NCBI GenBank assembly: GCA_900466575.1 | Contig: UBMP01000017.1 | Coordinates: forward strand, 1 to 64,000 | DNA: 64,000 nucleotides | From: Hyphomicrobiales bacterium | GTDB taxonomy: Bacteria; Pseudomonadota; Alphaproteobacteria; Rhizobiales; Rhizobiaceae | Direction: 5' to 3' | Shown here: piece by piece, positions 36,705 through 46,254 of the stretch | How the letters are laid out: each line of letters begins with the position of its first letter | Position numbering within the stretch: the stretch's first letter is position 1 | The notes under the pieces: generated by a model | What the model was told of the DNA's origin: nothing | What the model saw: only the letters and a program-made list of their open reading frames with translations | The model's database searches: none | Position numbers and translations under genes: made by a program

Positions 36705-38975
36705 ATGGCAGACGAGGAAACGGTTCATTACGACGGCCCGGCAGGTGGGTGGGGCTCGCTCACAGGGATCGCCCGAATCTTCGGAAAGGAGTGGAATACG
36801 CCGGCCGTGCTCGAGACGCTCGCCCGCCAGAACAAGCCGGGCGGCTTCATGTGCGTCTCCTGCGCCTGGACGAAGCCAGCCAATTACCACGCCTTCGAAT
36901 TCTGCGAGAACGGCGCCAAGGCCACTCTCTGGGAACTGACGACGCGCCGCTGCACGCCGGAGTTCTTTGCCAACCATACCGTCACGGAGTTGCAGGGCTG
37001 GACGGACTACGATCTCGAGCAGCAGGGTCGCCTGACGCATCCGCTGCGCTACGATCCCGTCAGCGACCGCTATCTTCCCTGTTCCTGGCAGGAGGCCTTT
37101 GCCGGCATCGGCCGCGAATTGCAGGCGCTCGATCCCGAAGGCGTCGTCTTCTACGCATCGGGCCGCGCAAGCCTGGAGACGGCCTATTGCTACGCCCTCT
37201 TCGCCCGGCTCTACGGTACGAACAATCTCCCTGACAGTTCCAACATGTGCCACGAGACGACCTCCGTGGCCCTGAAATCGGTCATCGGCGCGCCGGTGGG
37301 CACCTGCATCCACGAAGATTTTTCAAAGTGTGACGCGATCTTCTTCTTCGGCCAGAACACCGGTACCAACAGCCCGCGCTTCCTGCATGACCTGGAGGAT
37401 GCCGTCAAACGCGGCTGTCGCATCGTCACCTTCAACCCCGTTCGTGAAAAAGGGCTCGAAGCCTTCATCAATCCGCAGAACCCGGTGGAAATGTTGACCG
37501 GTAGCGAAGTGCGGATTTCGGAGCTTTATCTGCAGGTCCGTGCGGGGGGCGATATTGCCGCGCTGATGGGTCTGGTCAAGCATGTGCTTGCAAAAGACGA
37601 CGAAGCCAAGGTTGCCGGACGCTCGGTGCTCGACCGGGCCTTCATCAAGCAGCATACGACGGGGTTTGAGGAATTCGAGGCCCGTGCCCGGTCGACGTCC
37701 TGGGAGGAGATCGAGGCGGAGTCCGGTCTTGCGCGCGCAGATATCGAAGCGGCCGCCCAGGTCTATGTCGAGGCAGAGCGCACCATCGGCATCTACGGCA
37801 TGGGCCTCACCCAGCAGGTCAACGGCTTTGAAAACATTGCCATGTTCGTTAATTTCCTGCTTTTGAAGGGCAATATCGGCCGGGAGGGGGCGGGCATTTC
37901 GCCGGTCCGAGGACATTCCAACGTGCAGGGCCAGCGCACGGTGGGCATTTCTGAAAAGCCTGAGCTTGTGCCGCTCGACAAGCTTGCCGCGATGTTCGGC
38001 TTCGAGCCGCCGCGCAAGAAGGGCATGAACACGGTCGAGGCCTGCGAAGGCATTCTGCAAGGCAAGGTCAAGGCTTTCTTCGGCCTCGGCGGCAATTTCG
38101 TCCGCGCCATACCCGAACGCGGAGCCATGGAAGCGGCATGGCGCAGCATGCGCCTGACCGTCCAGATTGCGACGAAGCTTAATCGCAGCCACCTGATCAA
38201 CGGCGAGGTCGCCTATCTCCTGCCTTGCCTTGGCCGCTCGGAAAAGGACGAACAGGCCGGTGGACCGCAGACGGTGACGATGGAAGACAGCCTCAGCTGC
38301 ATTCACGGTTCGGTCGGTCACAGGTCGCCGGCAAGCGACCATCTGCTCTCCGAGCTGGCCATCGTCGCCGGCATCGCCAAAGCCACCCTTCCGCCCAATC
38401 CGAAAGTCGACTGGGACGGATGGACTGCCGACTATGGACGCGTCCGTGATCTGATCGAGGAGACCTATCCAGAGCAGTTTCACGACTTCAACAAACGGCT
38501 TTTCACACCCGGCGGCTTCTATCGTGGCAACAGTGCGCGCGAGCGAATCTGGAAGACGAAAAGCGGCAAGGCCGAGTTCACAACACCCGCCATGTTGTCG
38601 GCCACCGGCTTTGAGGATCGTCCGGACCGCTACCGGCTTATCACGCTGCGCAGCAACGACCAGTTCAATACGACTATTTACGGCTTTGACGATCGCCTTC
38701 GTGGTGTGAACGGAACCCGGGACGTTCTGCTGATCAGTCCCGAGGAAATGCAGCATGCGGGATTGCAGAAGGACCAGATCGTCTCACTCGTCAGCGACGC
38801 GGACGATGGTGTGGAGCGAGTGGTCACGGGCCTGAAGGTTCTGCCCTTCTCACTCCCGCGTGGCTGCATCGCGGGATATTACCCCGAGCTGAACCCGCTG
38901 GTTCCGCTTTCCCATCACGACAGGAAATCGAAGACGCCTGCGACGAAGGCTGTGCCAGTCAGGATTGTTATCTGA
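36705..38975 (+). CDS. FdhF/YdeP-family molybdopterin oxidoreductase
   Basis: This 756-residue protein is close in length to E. coli YdeP. The N-terminal iron-sulphur region is reduced: C50 and C53 (FMCVSCAW) and C67 are seen, rather than a full four-cysteine set. The probable molybdenum ligand is C182 (SNMCHET). The C-terminal bis-MGD-binding domain has YRLITLRSNDQFNTTIYG. ATG 36705 is preferred, 6 nt after GGGAG; 36702 is possible. The substrate is unknown; formate-like activity has been suggested for the family, and YdeP is linked to acid resistance. It is divergent from the oxidase operon. Confidence 0.88.
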   Translation: MADEETVHYDGPAGGWGSLTGIARIFGKEWNTPAVLETLARQNKPGGFMCVSCAWTKPANYHAFEFCENGAKATLWELTTRRCTPEFFANHTVTELQGWTDYDLEQQGRLTHPLRYDPVSDRYLPCSWQEAFAGIGRELQALDPEGVVFYASGRASLETAYCYALFARLYGTNNLPDSSNMCHETTSVALKSVIGAPVGTCIHEDFSKCDAIFFFGQNTGTNSPRFLHDLEDAVKRGCRIVTFNPVREKGLEAFINPQNPVEMLTGSEVRISELYLQVRAGGDIAALMGLVKHVLAKDDEAKVAGRSVLDRAFIKQHTTGFEEFEARARSTSWEEIEAESGLARADIEAAAQVYVEAERTIGIYGMGLTQQVNGFENIAMFVNFLLLKGNIGREGAGISPVRGHSNVQGQRTVGISEKPELVPLDKLAAMFGFEPPRKKGMNTVEACEGILQGKVKAFFGLGGNFVRAIPERGAMEAAWRSMRLTVQIATKLNRSHLINGEVAYLLPCLGRSEKDEQAGGPQTVTMEDSLSCIHGSVGHRSPASDHLLSELAIVAGIAKATLPPNPKVDWDGWTADYGRVRDLIEETYPEQFHDFNKRLFTPGGFYRGNSARERIWKTKSGKAEFTTPAMLSATGFEDRPDRYRLITLRSNDQFNTTIYGFDDRLRGVNGTRDVLLISPEEMQHAGLQKDQIVSLVSDADDGVERVVTGLKVLPFSLPRGCIAGYYPELNPLVPLSHHDRKSKTPATKAVPVRIVI

Positions 38976-39002
38976 GTTTGAATGGCAGGCTTGTTGATCT
39001 GC

Positions 39003-39062
39003 GTTTGGAAAGGGATGACCGAAGGAGAGTGCGGGGACGCGCTCCCTAAGGCCATTCCAAAC
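39003..39062. terminator. Nested hairpin between convergent genes
   Basis: GTTTGGAA (39003-39010) pairs with TTCCAAAC (39055-39062) and the stem continues after one mismatch. An inner dyad GAG-GCG/CGC-CTC lies around 39026-39044. It sits between the stops of the YdeP-like gene (38975) and the kinase (39066). No long T-run is present, so its role as a bidirectional terminator is tentative. Confidence 0.4.
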
Positions 39063-39065
39063 CGA

Positions 39066-42000
39066 TCACGACGTCTTGTCGATCACATCCCTGACGCGCG
39101 TTGCCAGTTGCTCGAACGTGAAGGGCTTTGAAATGAGCTCCAGACCGGCATCAAGACGACCGTGGTGGACAATGGCGTTTCGCGAATAGCCGGTCGTGAA
39201 CAAGACTTTCAAACCCGGACGTAACTTCTCGGCTTCGTCGGCGAGCTGTTTCCCCGTCCGACCCGGCAGGACGACATCGGTGAAGAGAAGATCGATGCGC
39301 TGTTCCGTCTTGAGGATGGCCAGCGCCTCTTCGCATTCGGATGCCTGGAGTATCGTGTATCCGAGTTCGGACAGGATCATGGTGCTGTAGGCCCTGACGT
39401 CGTCATTATCCTCGACCACGAGGATGACTTCACCATCGCTGCTGGCCGGAATTGCTGGATTGCCCTCCAGCATCGTGGCGTCGGATTGCCCGCGATAGCG
39501 AGGGAAATACAGCTTGATCGTGGTTCCCTGCCCTTCTTCGCTGCAGATCGTGACATGGCCCCCCGATTGCTTGACGAACCCGTAGACCATGCTCAGACCA
39601 AGCCCCGTTCCGCGACCGACCTCCTTAGTCGTGTAGAAGGGTTCGAAGGCGCGACTTAAGGTTTCCGGGGACATCCCGGTACCGGAATCGCGGACGGCGA
39701 TCATGACATATTGCCCCGGCACGACCTCGGCATCGGTGGCCGTGTAACTCTCGTCAAGCGCGGTATTGGCTGTTTCGAGCGTCAGCTTCCCGCCTTCCGG
39801 CATGGCGTCGCGCGCATTGACGGCCAAGTTGATGATGGCGCTTTCCAGCTGGTTTTGATCGACTTCTATGGTCCAGACCCCGGGAACCAGCACGCCTTCG
39901 AGTTCGATATGCTCCCCAATGCTGCGATGAAGCAGCTCGTTCATGTCGCGCACGAGAATGTTGGGGTCGACAGGTTTGGGGTTCAGCGGCTGGCGGCGGG
40001 AGAAAGCGAGCAGGCGGCCGGTCAGACTTGCCGCGCGATGTGCGCCCTGGAGCGCCATGTCGGCAGCCCGGGCGATCCTCGCGTCGTCACCGGGCTTGCT
40101 GCGCTTGATCGTGTCGAGCCCCCCGATGATGACCGTCAGAAGATTGTTGAAATCATGCGCCACACCCCCGGTCAGCTGGCCCACGGCCTCCATTTTCTGC
40201 GCTTGGCGAAGGGCGTCTTCCGCCTTCGTGCGCTGCGCGATTTCATCGGCAACGCGCTGTTCGAGCGTGGCGTTGAGCGCCTGCAGTTCCTCTTCTGCAA
40301 TTCGACGCTGCGCAAGTTCGCGTTCTGCGGCTTGAAACAGCTGCGCATTGTCGATCGCCACGGCAGCCTGACTTGCCAGCGCTGCCACGCGTTCCTCTGC
40401 GCGGTCATCGAACATGTTTGCTTTGGAATGCCCGAAGAACAAGCCGCCGATCACCGCGCCGGTTCGTGACTTGACCGGAACGGCCATATAGCTTCGGACC
40501 GGCAGATGGCCTTCAGGCATGCCATAATGCGGAGCCGACTTGCCATAGCGGGGGTCGGCGGTGATGTCGGGCGAGCGCACGATTTCCTTGCCTGCAAACG
40601 TCGGATGGAAGACCTCCGTATTACGCGGCATCGGAAACCGCGCGAAGGCCTCGCGCGGGGCTCCGGAGAGGCTGTAGAGCGTGTATCGCTCGCCTTTTTC
40701 ATCGACCACATTGTGGAAGAACGCCCCGAATTCGGCACCACTCAGCTCCACGCTCGCATCGGTGATGGCCTGCACCAGCCTTTCCCGGTCGAGATTGCCC
40801 GAGATCGCATTGGCGGTGTGGTTGAGGATGGAGAGCGCCCGCATCTGCTCCTCGAGTTCGTGCGTCGCCTGCTTTTCCGCCGTGATATCGATGACCACAC
40901 CGGACATGTTCTTCTGGCCATCAACGGTTTTCTCGACGCTGCCGCGGACCACGACCACCCGCTCTTCGCCGCTTCCGTGAACCCGGTACTCCGCCTCATA
41001 CGGCTCTCCCGTCTCGACGGAACGGTTGAGGACCGACAGAACCCGTTCGACATCCCGGTTATCGATTCCGCCCACGAAATCCTGCAGCGGAAGCCCTGCC
41101 TCGGCATCGGATGGATTGACGCCGAACACTTCGGCGAGCGGCCCCTGGATCGCGAGGCGGTTGCTGTCGACGGCCCAGTCGAACACCGCAACGCGCCCTG
41201 TCGAAAGCGCGAGCCCCAGGCGCTCCTGCGTCATGAGAAAACGCTGCTCGCTCCTGAAAACGGCACGCGCCGCCTCGCGCCGGATCTCGGCCATCTGGAT
41301 ATTCGAATGAACACGCGCGACCAGTTCGCGCGCGGCGAAGGGCTTGATGAGGTAGTCATCGGCGCCCGCGTCCAGTCCCTCGACCTTGGCCTCTTCGCCC
41401 GCGCGTGCCGACAGCATGATGACCGGCACTTCGGCAAGGCCGCTCTCGGCGCGCACTGCCCTCAGCAGGCCAAAGCCGTCGAGTTTCGGCATCATGACGT
41501 CCGTCAGGATCAGGTCAGGCTTGCGTTCACGCGCAAGATGAAGCGCTGTCTCGCCATCCGGAGCGACGACCACGTCGTAGCCCTGCGCTTCGAGAAGACG
41601 GCCGACATAGGAGCGCATGTCGGCATTGTCGTCTGCCAGAAGTACCCTCTTGTCCGCTTTCGGAACCGGGCCTCCCTGTAGGGCCAGCGCATTCAATCCC
41701 GAAGCGGAAATCTCCGCGCCTGCTTCCGGGTCCTGGCCGTCGGGCAACCAGCGTAGAGCCTCTTCAACGAATTCATGCGACCGGGAAACGACGGCGCCCG
41801 TTTGGGCGCTGTCGTCAATAATCTTCTCCTGTCGGAGATGCGCCCTTCCTAGGGGGAGCGACACGCTAAAGGTCGTACCCTCGCCCTCGGTGCTCCTTGC
41901 CGAGATCGTGCCACCATGCAGAGTGACCAGCTCATGCACCAGTGCGAGACCGATGCCGCTGCCTTCAAAACTACGCCCCCTGGTGGCCTCGATGCGATGG

Positions 42001-43559
42001 AAGCGCTCAAACAGCCTGGGCATTTCCTCCGCCGGAATGCCAACGCCGGTGTCGCGTACCTCGACGATCGCGTCGCGACCATCCTCCGCCAGCCGAACCG
42101 AGACCGCGATCTCGCCTTCCAAGGTGAACTTGAAGGCGTTGGACAGGAGGTTGAGGATCACCTTCTCCCACATTTCGCGGTCGATGAAGACGGGCTCGGG
42201 AAGTGGCCGGCAGTCTATCTCGAGCTTGAGCCCCGCCTTCTCGATGGCAGAGCGGAAGCTGGCAGCGATGTCCGCAGTAAACACGCTGATGTCTGTCGCC
42301 TGATGCCTGGCGCTGACACGTCCCGCCTCGATCCGCGAAAAATCGAGGAGGCTGTTGACCAGCCGCAGAAGACGCGTGCCATTGCGATGGGCAAGTTCCA
42401 CATGGGACAGTATCCGCTCGGTTGGCAGCTGTCCTGCCAGCGCATCTTCAAGCGGCCCCAGCATAAGGGTCAACGGGGTCCGAAATTCGTGAGAAACATT
42501 GGAAAAGAAGGCCGTTTTTGCACGGTCGAGTTCGGCTAGCGCCGCCACGCGCCGCCTCTCCTCTTCATAAGCATCGGCATTTGCTATGGCGGAGGCGATC
42601 TGACCGGCCGCGAGCTGAAGGAAGCCACGATAGTTCTCGTCGAACTTCCGATAGGGGCTGAGACCGACCACCAGAATGCCCGCCCTGCCCGTGTCCCCGG
42701 AGGGCGGCACAAAAAGGATCGCTGCCTGCGTACTTTCGCGATCCCATGCGCCCCTGGGCGGGGCGCCAGGCAGGAAATCCGTGATATCGTCGACCAGCGC
42801 CGGCTGGTGATCGTTCAGGACTTTGGCAATCGGCCAGGCATGGAGACCTTCCGTCGACTGGACCTCCCCCACTCCGAACGAGGCGGCGAGACTGACGTCC
42901 GAGCCGTGTGCGGGGGCCATGAAAAGCTGAGCAAATGTAATGTCGTGCTGATCGGTCGAGAGCGCGTGGATACTCCGTTCACAGGCCTCCTGCCACGTTC
43001 GCGCGTCCACCGTGCGAGCGGCCAGTTCCCGCAAAAGTCTCAGCTGCCGGTCTCCGATGACCCTTCGCGTATCGTCGGTATTGGCGCAGATGATGCCGCC
43101 CGGCATGCCATCATCGGTCGGGATGGGGCTGTAGGAAAAGGTATAATACGTTTCCTCCGGATATCCGTACCGCTCCATGATGAGCAGCTGTTCCTCGACA
43201 TAGGTCCCCTCGATGCCGCCCATCGCCGTCGTCAGCATGGGGCCGATTTCCGGCCAGATTTCCCTCCAGATCTCGGCCGTGGGGCGGCCCAGCGCCCAGG
43301 GGTGCTTGCCCCCGATAATGGACATGTAGGCATCATTGTAGAGATAGATCAGCTGGTTGCCCCAGCCGATCCAGATCGGCTGCCTCGACGTCAGCATGAT
43401 TCGGACTGCGGTCTTCAGGCTTTGCGGCCAGTGCTCCGGCGCCCCTAAAGCCGTCCTGCTCCAGTCGTGAGCGCGAATGAGAGCGCCCATTTCGCCGCCG
43501 CCTGCGAGGAAGTTCAGATTGGGACTTGCGTTGGCGGTCCCGACATCAGCGACACTCAT
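39066..43559 (-). CDS. Hybrid sensor histidine kinase with two kinase and two receiver modules
   Basis: This 1497-residue protein starts at ATG 43559. In order it has a PAS-like domain (about 20-170), a GAF domain (180-330), HisKA with SHEFRTPLTLMLGPLEDAL (His near 353) and HATPase, and a receiver (from about 640, LLADDNADMRS, phospho-Asp in LTDVMMPKLDG). Then come a PAS domain (about 775-895), a second GAF (910-1075), a second HisKA with VAHDFNNLLTVIIGGL (near 1135) and HATPase, and a final receiver (from about 1380, Asp in LFTDVVLPGRTG). No TM helix is seen, so it senses a cytoplasmic signal. It lies 39 bp downstream of a single-domain response regulator. Confidence 0.9.
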   Translation of the reverse strand: MSVADVGTANASPNLNFLAGGGEMGALIRAHDWSRTALGAPEHWPQSLKTAVRIMLTSRQPIWIGWGNQLIYLYNDAYMSIIGGKHPWALGRPTAEIWREIWPEIGPMLTTAMGGIEGTYVEEQLLIMERYGYPEETYYTFSYSPIPTDDGMPGGIICANTDDTRRVIGDRQLRLLRELAARTVDARTWQEACERSIHALSTDQHDITFAQLFMAPAHGSDVSLAASFGVGEVQSTEGLHAWPIAKVLNDHQPALVDDITDFLPGAPPRGAWDRESTQAAILFVPPSGDTGRAGILVVGLSPYRKFDENYRGFLQLAAGQIASAIANADAYEEERRRVAALAELDRAKTAFFSNVSHEFRTPLTLMLGPLEDALAGQLPTERILSHVELAHRNGTRLLRLVNSLLDFSRIEAGRVSARHQATDISVFTADIAASFRSAIEKAGLKLEIDCRPLPEPVFIDREMWEKVILNLLSNAFKFTLEGEIAVSVRLAEDGRDAIVEVRDTGVGIPAEEMPRLFERFHRIEATRGRSFEGSGIGLALVHELVTLHGGTISARSTEGEGTTFSVSLPLGRAHLRQEKIIDDSAQTGAVVSRSHEFVEEALRWLPDGQDPEAGAEISASGLNALALQGGPVPKADKRVLLADDNADMRSYVGRLLEAQGYDVVVAPDGETALHLARERKPDLILTDVMMPKLDGFGLLRAVRAESGLAEVPVIMLSARAGEEAKVEGLDAGADDYLIKPFAARELVARVHSNIQMAEIRREAARAVFRSEQRFLMTQERLGLALSTGRVAVFDWAVDSNRLAIQGPLAEVFGVNPSDAEAGLPLQDFVGGIDNRDVERVLSVLNRSVETGEPYEAEYRVHGSGEERVVVVRGSVEKTVDGQKNMSGVVIDITAEKQATHELEEQMRALSILNHTANAISGNLDRERLVQAITDASVELSGAEFGAFFHNVVDEKGERYTLYSLSGAPREAFARFPMPRNTEVFHPTFAGKEIVRSPDITADPRYGKSAPHYGMPEGHLPVRSYMAVPVKSRTGAVIGGLFFGHSKANMFDDRAEERVAALASQAAVAIDNAQLFQAAERELAQRRIAEEELQALNATLEQRVADEIAQRTKAEDALRQAQKMEAVGQLTGGVAHDFNNLLTVIIGGLDTIKRSKPGDDARIARAADMALQGAHRAASLTGRLLAFSRRQPLNPKPVDPNILVRDMNELLHRSIGEHIELEGVLVPGVWTIEVDQNQLESAIINLAVNARDAMPEGGKLTLETANTALDESYTATDAEVVPGQYVMIAVRDSGTGMSPETLSRAFEPFYTTKEVGRGTGLGLSMVYGFVKQSGGHVTICSEEGQGTTIKLYFPRYRGQSDATMLEGNPAIPASSDGEVILVVEDNDDVRAYSTMILSELGYTILQASECEEALAILKTEQRIDLLFTDVVLPGRTGKQLADEAEKLRPGLKVLFTTGYSRNAIVHHGRLDAGLELISKPFTFEQLATRVRDVIDKTS

Positions 43560-43598
43560 CGTGTTCTCTCGCAACCTGAAACATGAGGCATGGAAGGG

Positions 43599-43964
43599 TC
43601 AAGCCTTTGCGACTGCTTTGCGAATGGCTGCATCCAGCTCCTCGATCCGAAATGGCTTGGGAACTGTCGGTACGTGTCGGAAATTTTCGGGTATTGCGCT
43701 GGAGTCGTACCCGCTCGAAATGATGAAAGGCATTCCTTTGGCCGTCAAAGCGTCCGCGACGGGAAAAACCTTGGTTCCCGAAAGATTGAGATCCAGGAGG
43801 GCGACGTCAAAGGCTATGGTTTCAAGAGCGGCCAGCGCTTCGGGAACCGAATGTGCGGTCCCCGACATCGTACACCCCAACTCCTCCAACATTGATTCGA
43901 TCATCATGACAACAAGCTGTTCGTCTTCGACAACGAAGACACGAACATCCCCCGGACTACTCAT
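43599..43964 (-). CDS. Single-domain response regulator (CheY-like receiver)
   Basis: This 121-residue protein is a receiver domain only: VFVVEDEQLVVMM with the acidic pair, phospho-Asp in VALLDLNLSG, and lysine in VPKPFRIEEL. ATG 43964 is preceded by GAGG at 5 nt. The frame is open to 44405 but the extra part is antisense to another gene. It sits just upstream of the hybrid kinase, so it is probably a phosphoacceptor or modulator in that relay. No output domain is present. Confidence 0.87.
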   Translation of the reverse strand: MSSPGDVRVFVVEDEQLVVMMIESMLEELGCTMSGTAHSVPEALAALETIAFDVALLDLNLSGTKVFPVADALTAKGMPFIISSGYDSSAIPENFRHVPTVPKPFRIEELDAAIRKAVAKA

Positions 43965-44186
43965 CTGATCCTCAACAAAGTTGCCACAATTTGTCTTGAA
44001 CTTTTCAGGCGCGAGAAAGTTCCGGGGGAGTTGAAATATTTTAGTGCGAGCGAACATATTCCCGCGCCGCGGTCGAACGTTACGCCGTACTTCCCCTTGC
44101 TGCCCCCATTGACCCGCGCCAATTCCGCCGGTGAAATGGCCTCTTGCCAAGTGGCCACAGCGCCCAGCCAAGACAAGGAGATGATC

Positions 44187-44615
44187 ATGTCGCGATTCCC
44201 CCGCAATCTTCAGCCTGCGGTCGCGCGGTCCCTCGACCTCTGGCACAAGATGGTCGAGGAGAAAGATCTCGGTGAACTCCATACCATCGTGCACCCGGAT
44301 GCCGTGTTCCGCTCGCCCATGGCGTATACGGCCTATGGTCCTGCCCCGGCTCTGATCCTTGTCCTCACCACCGTCATCAGGGTCTTCGAGAACTTCACCT
44401 ATCACCGCGAGCTCACGTCCGACGACGGGCTGAATATAGTGCTGGAGTTCAGCGCCGAGATTGGCGACAGGAAGCTCAAGGGCATCGATCTCATCCGCTT
44501 CAACGAAGACGGGCAGATCATCGAATTTGAGGTCATGGTACGCCCGATGAGCGGCCTGCAGGCGCTCGGGGCGGAAATGGGCAAGCGGCTCGGCGACAAG
44601 CTGCCCGCAGGCTAG
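44187..44615 (+). CDS. NTF2/SnoaL-like protein
   Basis: This 142-residue protein has the small cone-shaped SnoaL/NTF2 fold, suggested by LDLWHKMVEEKDLGELHTIV, HPDAVFRSP and FNEDGQIIEFEVMVRP. ATG 44187 is 6 nt after AAGGAG (44175-44180); the ATG at 44181 abuts it. Members include small-molecule isomerases and binding proteins, and specific function cannot be assigned. The roughly 220 bp upstream, shared with the divergent response regulator, shows no clear operator. Confidence 0.75.
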   Translation: MSRFPRNLQPAVARSLDLWHKMVEEKDLGELHTIVHPDAVFRSPMAYTAYGPAPALILVLTTVIRVFENFTYHRELTSDDGLNIVLEFSAEIGDRKLKGIDLIRFNEDGQIIEFEVMVRPMSGLQALGAEMGKRLGDKLPAG

Positions 44616-44724
44616 GCCGAACCGGGAGCCGCCTTAAGTTGAAGAGCCTGAGCGGGGGGAGTGCACATACCGCTCCGTTTTCCCGGGAGGTGAAGCCTCC
44701 GGCAAACCGGGCCCGGTTCAGGCT

Positions 44725-46254
44725 TTACGGGGTGGAAACACTTGCCGCCCAGGCGCGAGCCTGTTCCAGATCGGCGGTCACAAGAGCATGTCCGGCCGCA
44801 ACCTCAGCCGCTTCCACGTTCGCACCGTTGCGCCGCAGCCAGTCATTGAGCACAGCCGCATGCGACGCGAAAGGATCGTCGCTTCCCGTGAGCGTGAGAA
44901 TGTCGATGCCCTGCATGTCGACCTCCGGCGGGTCTTCAAGCACGAGCATCGGCCGTATCAGGATGACCCGGCGGAACGAGCCGGGATAGAGCGCCATGAA
45001 AGCACCGGCGAAATTGGCTCCGTTGGAGAGGCCGAGAACGGTTGTCCGATCATGCGCAAGGCCATAGCTGGCGGACGCCTGGCGCCAGAAGGCGTCAAAA
45101 GCTTCCGCCTCGGCGCGAATGTCAGCCTGGTCGAAGACCGTCGCGGACCGGCGCCGGAACCATCGGGCATGGCCTTCCTCGGTCGATCGACCTCTCACGC
45201 CGAGCAGCGTTGCGCGCGGCGAGAAACGATGGGCAAAAGGCATCAGATCGGCTTCATGCCCGCCGCTTCCGTGCAGAAGCAGAACTGTCGAGCCGTCCGG
45301 GTCTTCAGGCACGAAAAAGCGATGGACGAACGGCAGGTCCCGGATGACGATCCGCTCCTCGCCCGGCAGGGAAAATTGCGGCAGCATGACGCGCAAATCC
45401 TCCGCCCGGGCGGCGTCAGCTTCGGGCACAAAAAGCCTGTCGCCGAGATGGGCCGCATCTTCATCGACCGTAAAGCCCGGTGCATCGGTGGCGTATTCGG
45501 TCAGTATGCCCGCCGGGTCGCGTGCATAGAGCGAGCGGAAATATTTCCGGTCGTGGACATTGGTCGGCGACCAGCGGGCAAGAACGTCTTGCATCGCCTG
45601 CACCGCTTCGAAATCGGGCGCGCGAAACGCGACGTGGTCGAAAACTCCGGTGCCCGGGATTCCTTCATAGAACCCGCTTGCGTCGCGGACATCGACCGCA
45701 TCGGTGTCAGACAGCAGGCGCCGGACATTGCCCTCCGAAGCGGCGGGCCGGTAGCCATAATGGGCGAGGAAATCGACCGTACCCTGCGTTTCATCCGTCA
45801 GGAGCGTCACGGCGCGCAGTCGGGTTGGCGCGCCAGGGCCGCCGAGCGGCGCCTGCGCCGGCATCTCGACCCCGACGAGCTTGACGATTACGCCATCGGG
45901 ATCCTTCAGGCGCAGCACCGGTTCGCCGAACTCGCGGGTGGGACCCGAGACCGCAACCTGCGCGGTAATGGCGCGTGTCAGCCATTCGCCCAGGCTCTGG
46001 GGCGGGACCGCAAAGGCAAGCTCGCTGACCTGACCGCGCCCGACGCGCCCCGGCGCCCCATCCTCCCAGACGAGGAAGGTGACGATCGACCCGGGACTGC
46101 CGAGCGCGTCGCCATAAAACAGATGTAGTTGCTCGGAATCCTCGAACCCGCCCGTCCGCTTGACCAAACGAAGCCCCAGAAAGCCGACGTAGAAATCGAC
46201 ATTTGCCTGCACCTTGCGCGTGATCAGCGTCACGTGGTGAATGCCGGTTCTCAT
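44725..46254 (-). CDS. Fusion of MhqO-like ring-cleaving dioxygenase and MhqD-like hydrolase
   Basis: This 509-residue protein has two parts. Residues 1-300 form a two-module VOC extradiol dioxygenase of the MhqA/MhqO type, with candidate iron ligands H7 (GIHHVTL), H207 (FDHVAF) and E253 (ILTEYA). Residues 310-509 form a carboxylesterase/phospholipase-like hydrolase with HGSGG (328-332), nucleophile S410 (GLSNG), D459/D460 (GSDDP) and H489 (AAGHAL). In Bacillus, MhqO and MhqD are separate products of quinone-responsive genes. The fusion suggests detoxification of hydroquinones or catechols. GGAG precedes ATG 46254. Confidence 0.87.
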   Translation of the reverse strand: MRTGIHHVTLITRKVQANVDFYVGFLGLRLVKRTGGFEDSEQLHLFYGDALGSPGSIVTFLVWEDGAPGRVGRGQVSELAFAVPPQSLGEWLTRAITAQVAVSGPTREFGEPVLRLKDPDGVIVKLVGVEMPAQAPLGGPGAPTRLRAVTLLTDETQGTVDFLAHYGYRPAASEGNVRRLLSDTDAVDVRDASGFYEGIPGTGVFDHVAFRAPDFEAVQAMQDVLARWSPTNVHDRKYFRSLYARDPAGILTEYATDAPGFTVDEDAAHLGDRLFVPEADAARAEDLRVMLPQFSLPGEERIVIRDLPFVHRFFVPEDPDGSTVLLLHGSGGHEADLMPFAHRFSPRATLLGVRGRSTEEGHARWFRRRSATVFDQADIRAEAEAFDAFWRQASASYGLAHDRTTVLGLSNGANFAGAFMALYPGSFRRVILIRPMLVLEDPPEVDMQGIDILTLTGSDDPFASHAAVLNDWLRRNGANVEAAEVAAGHALVTADLEQARAWAASVSTP

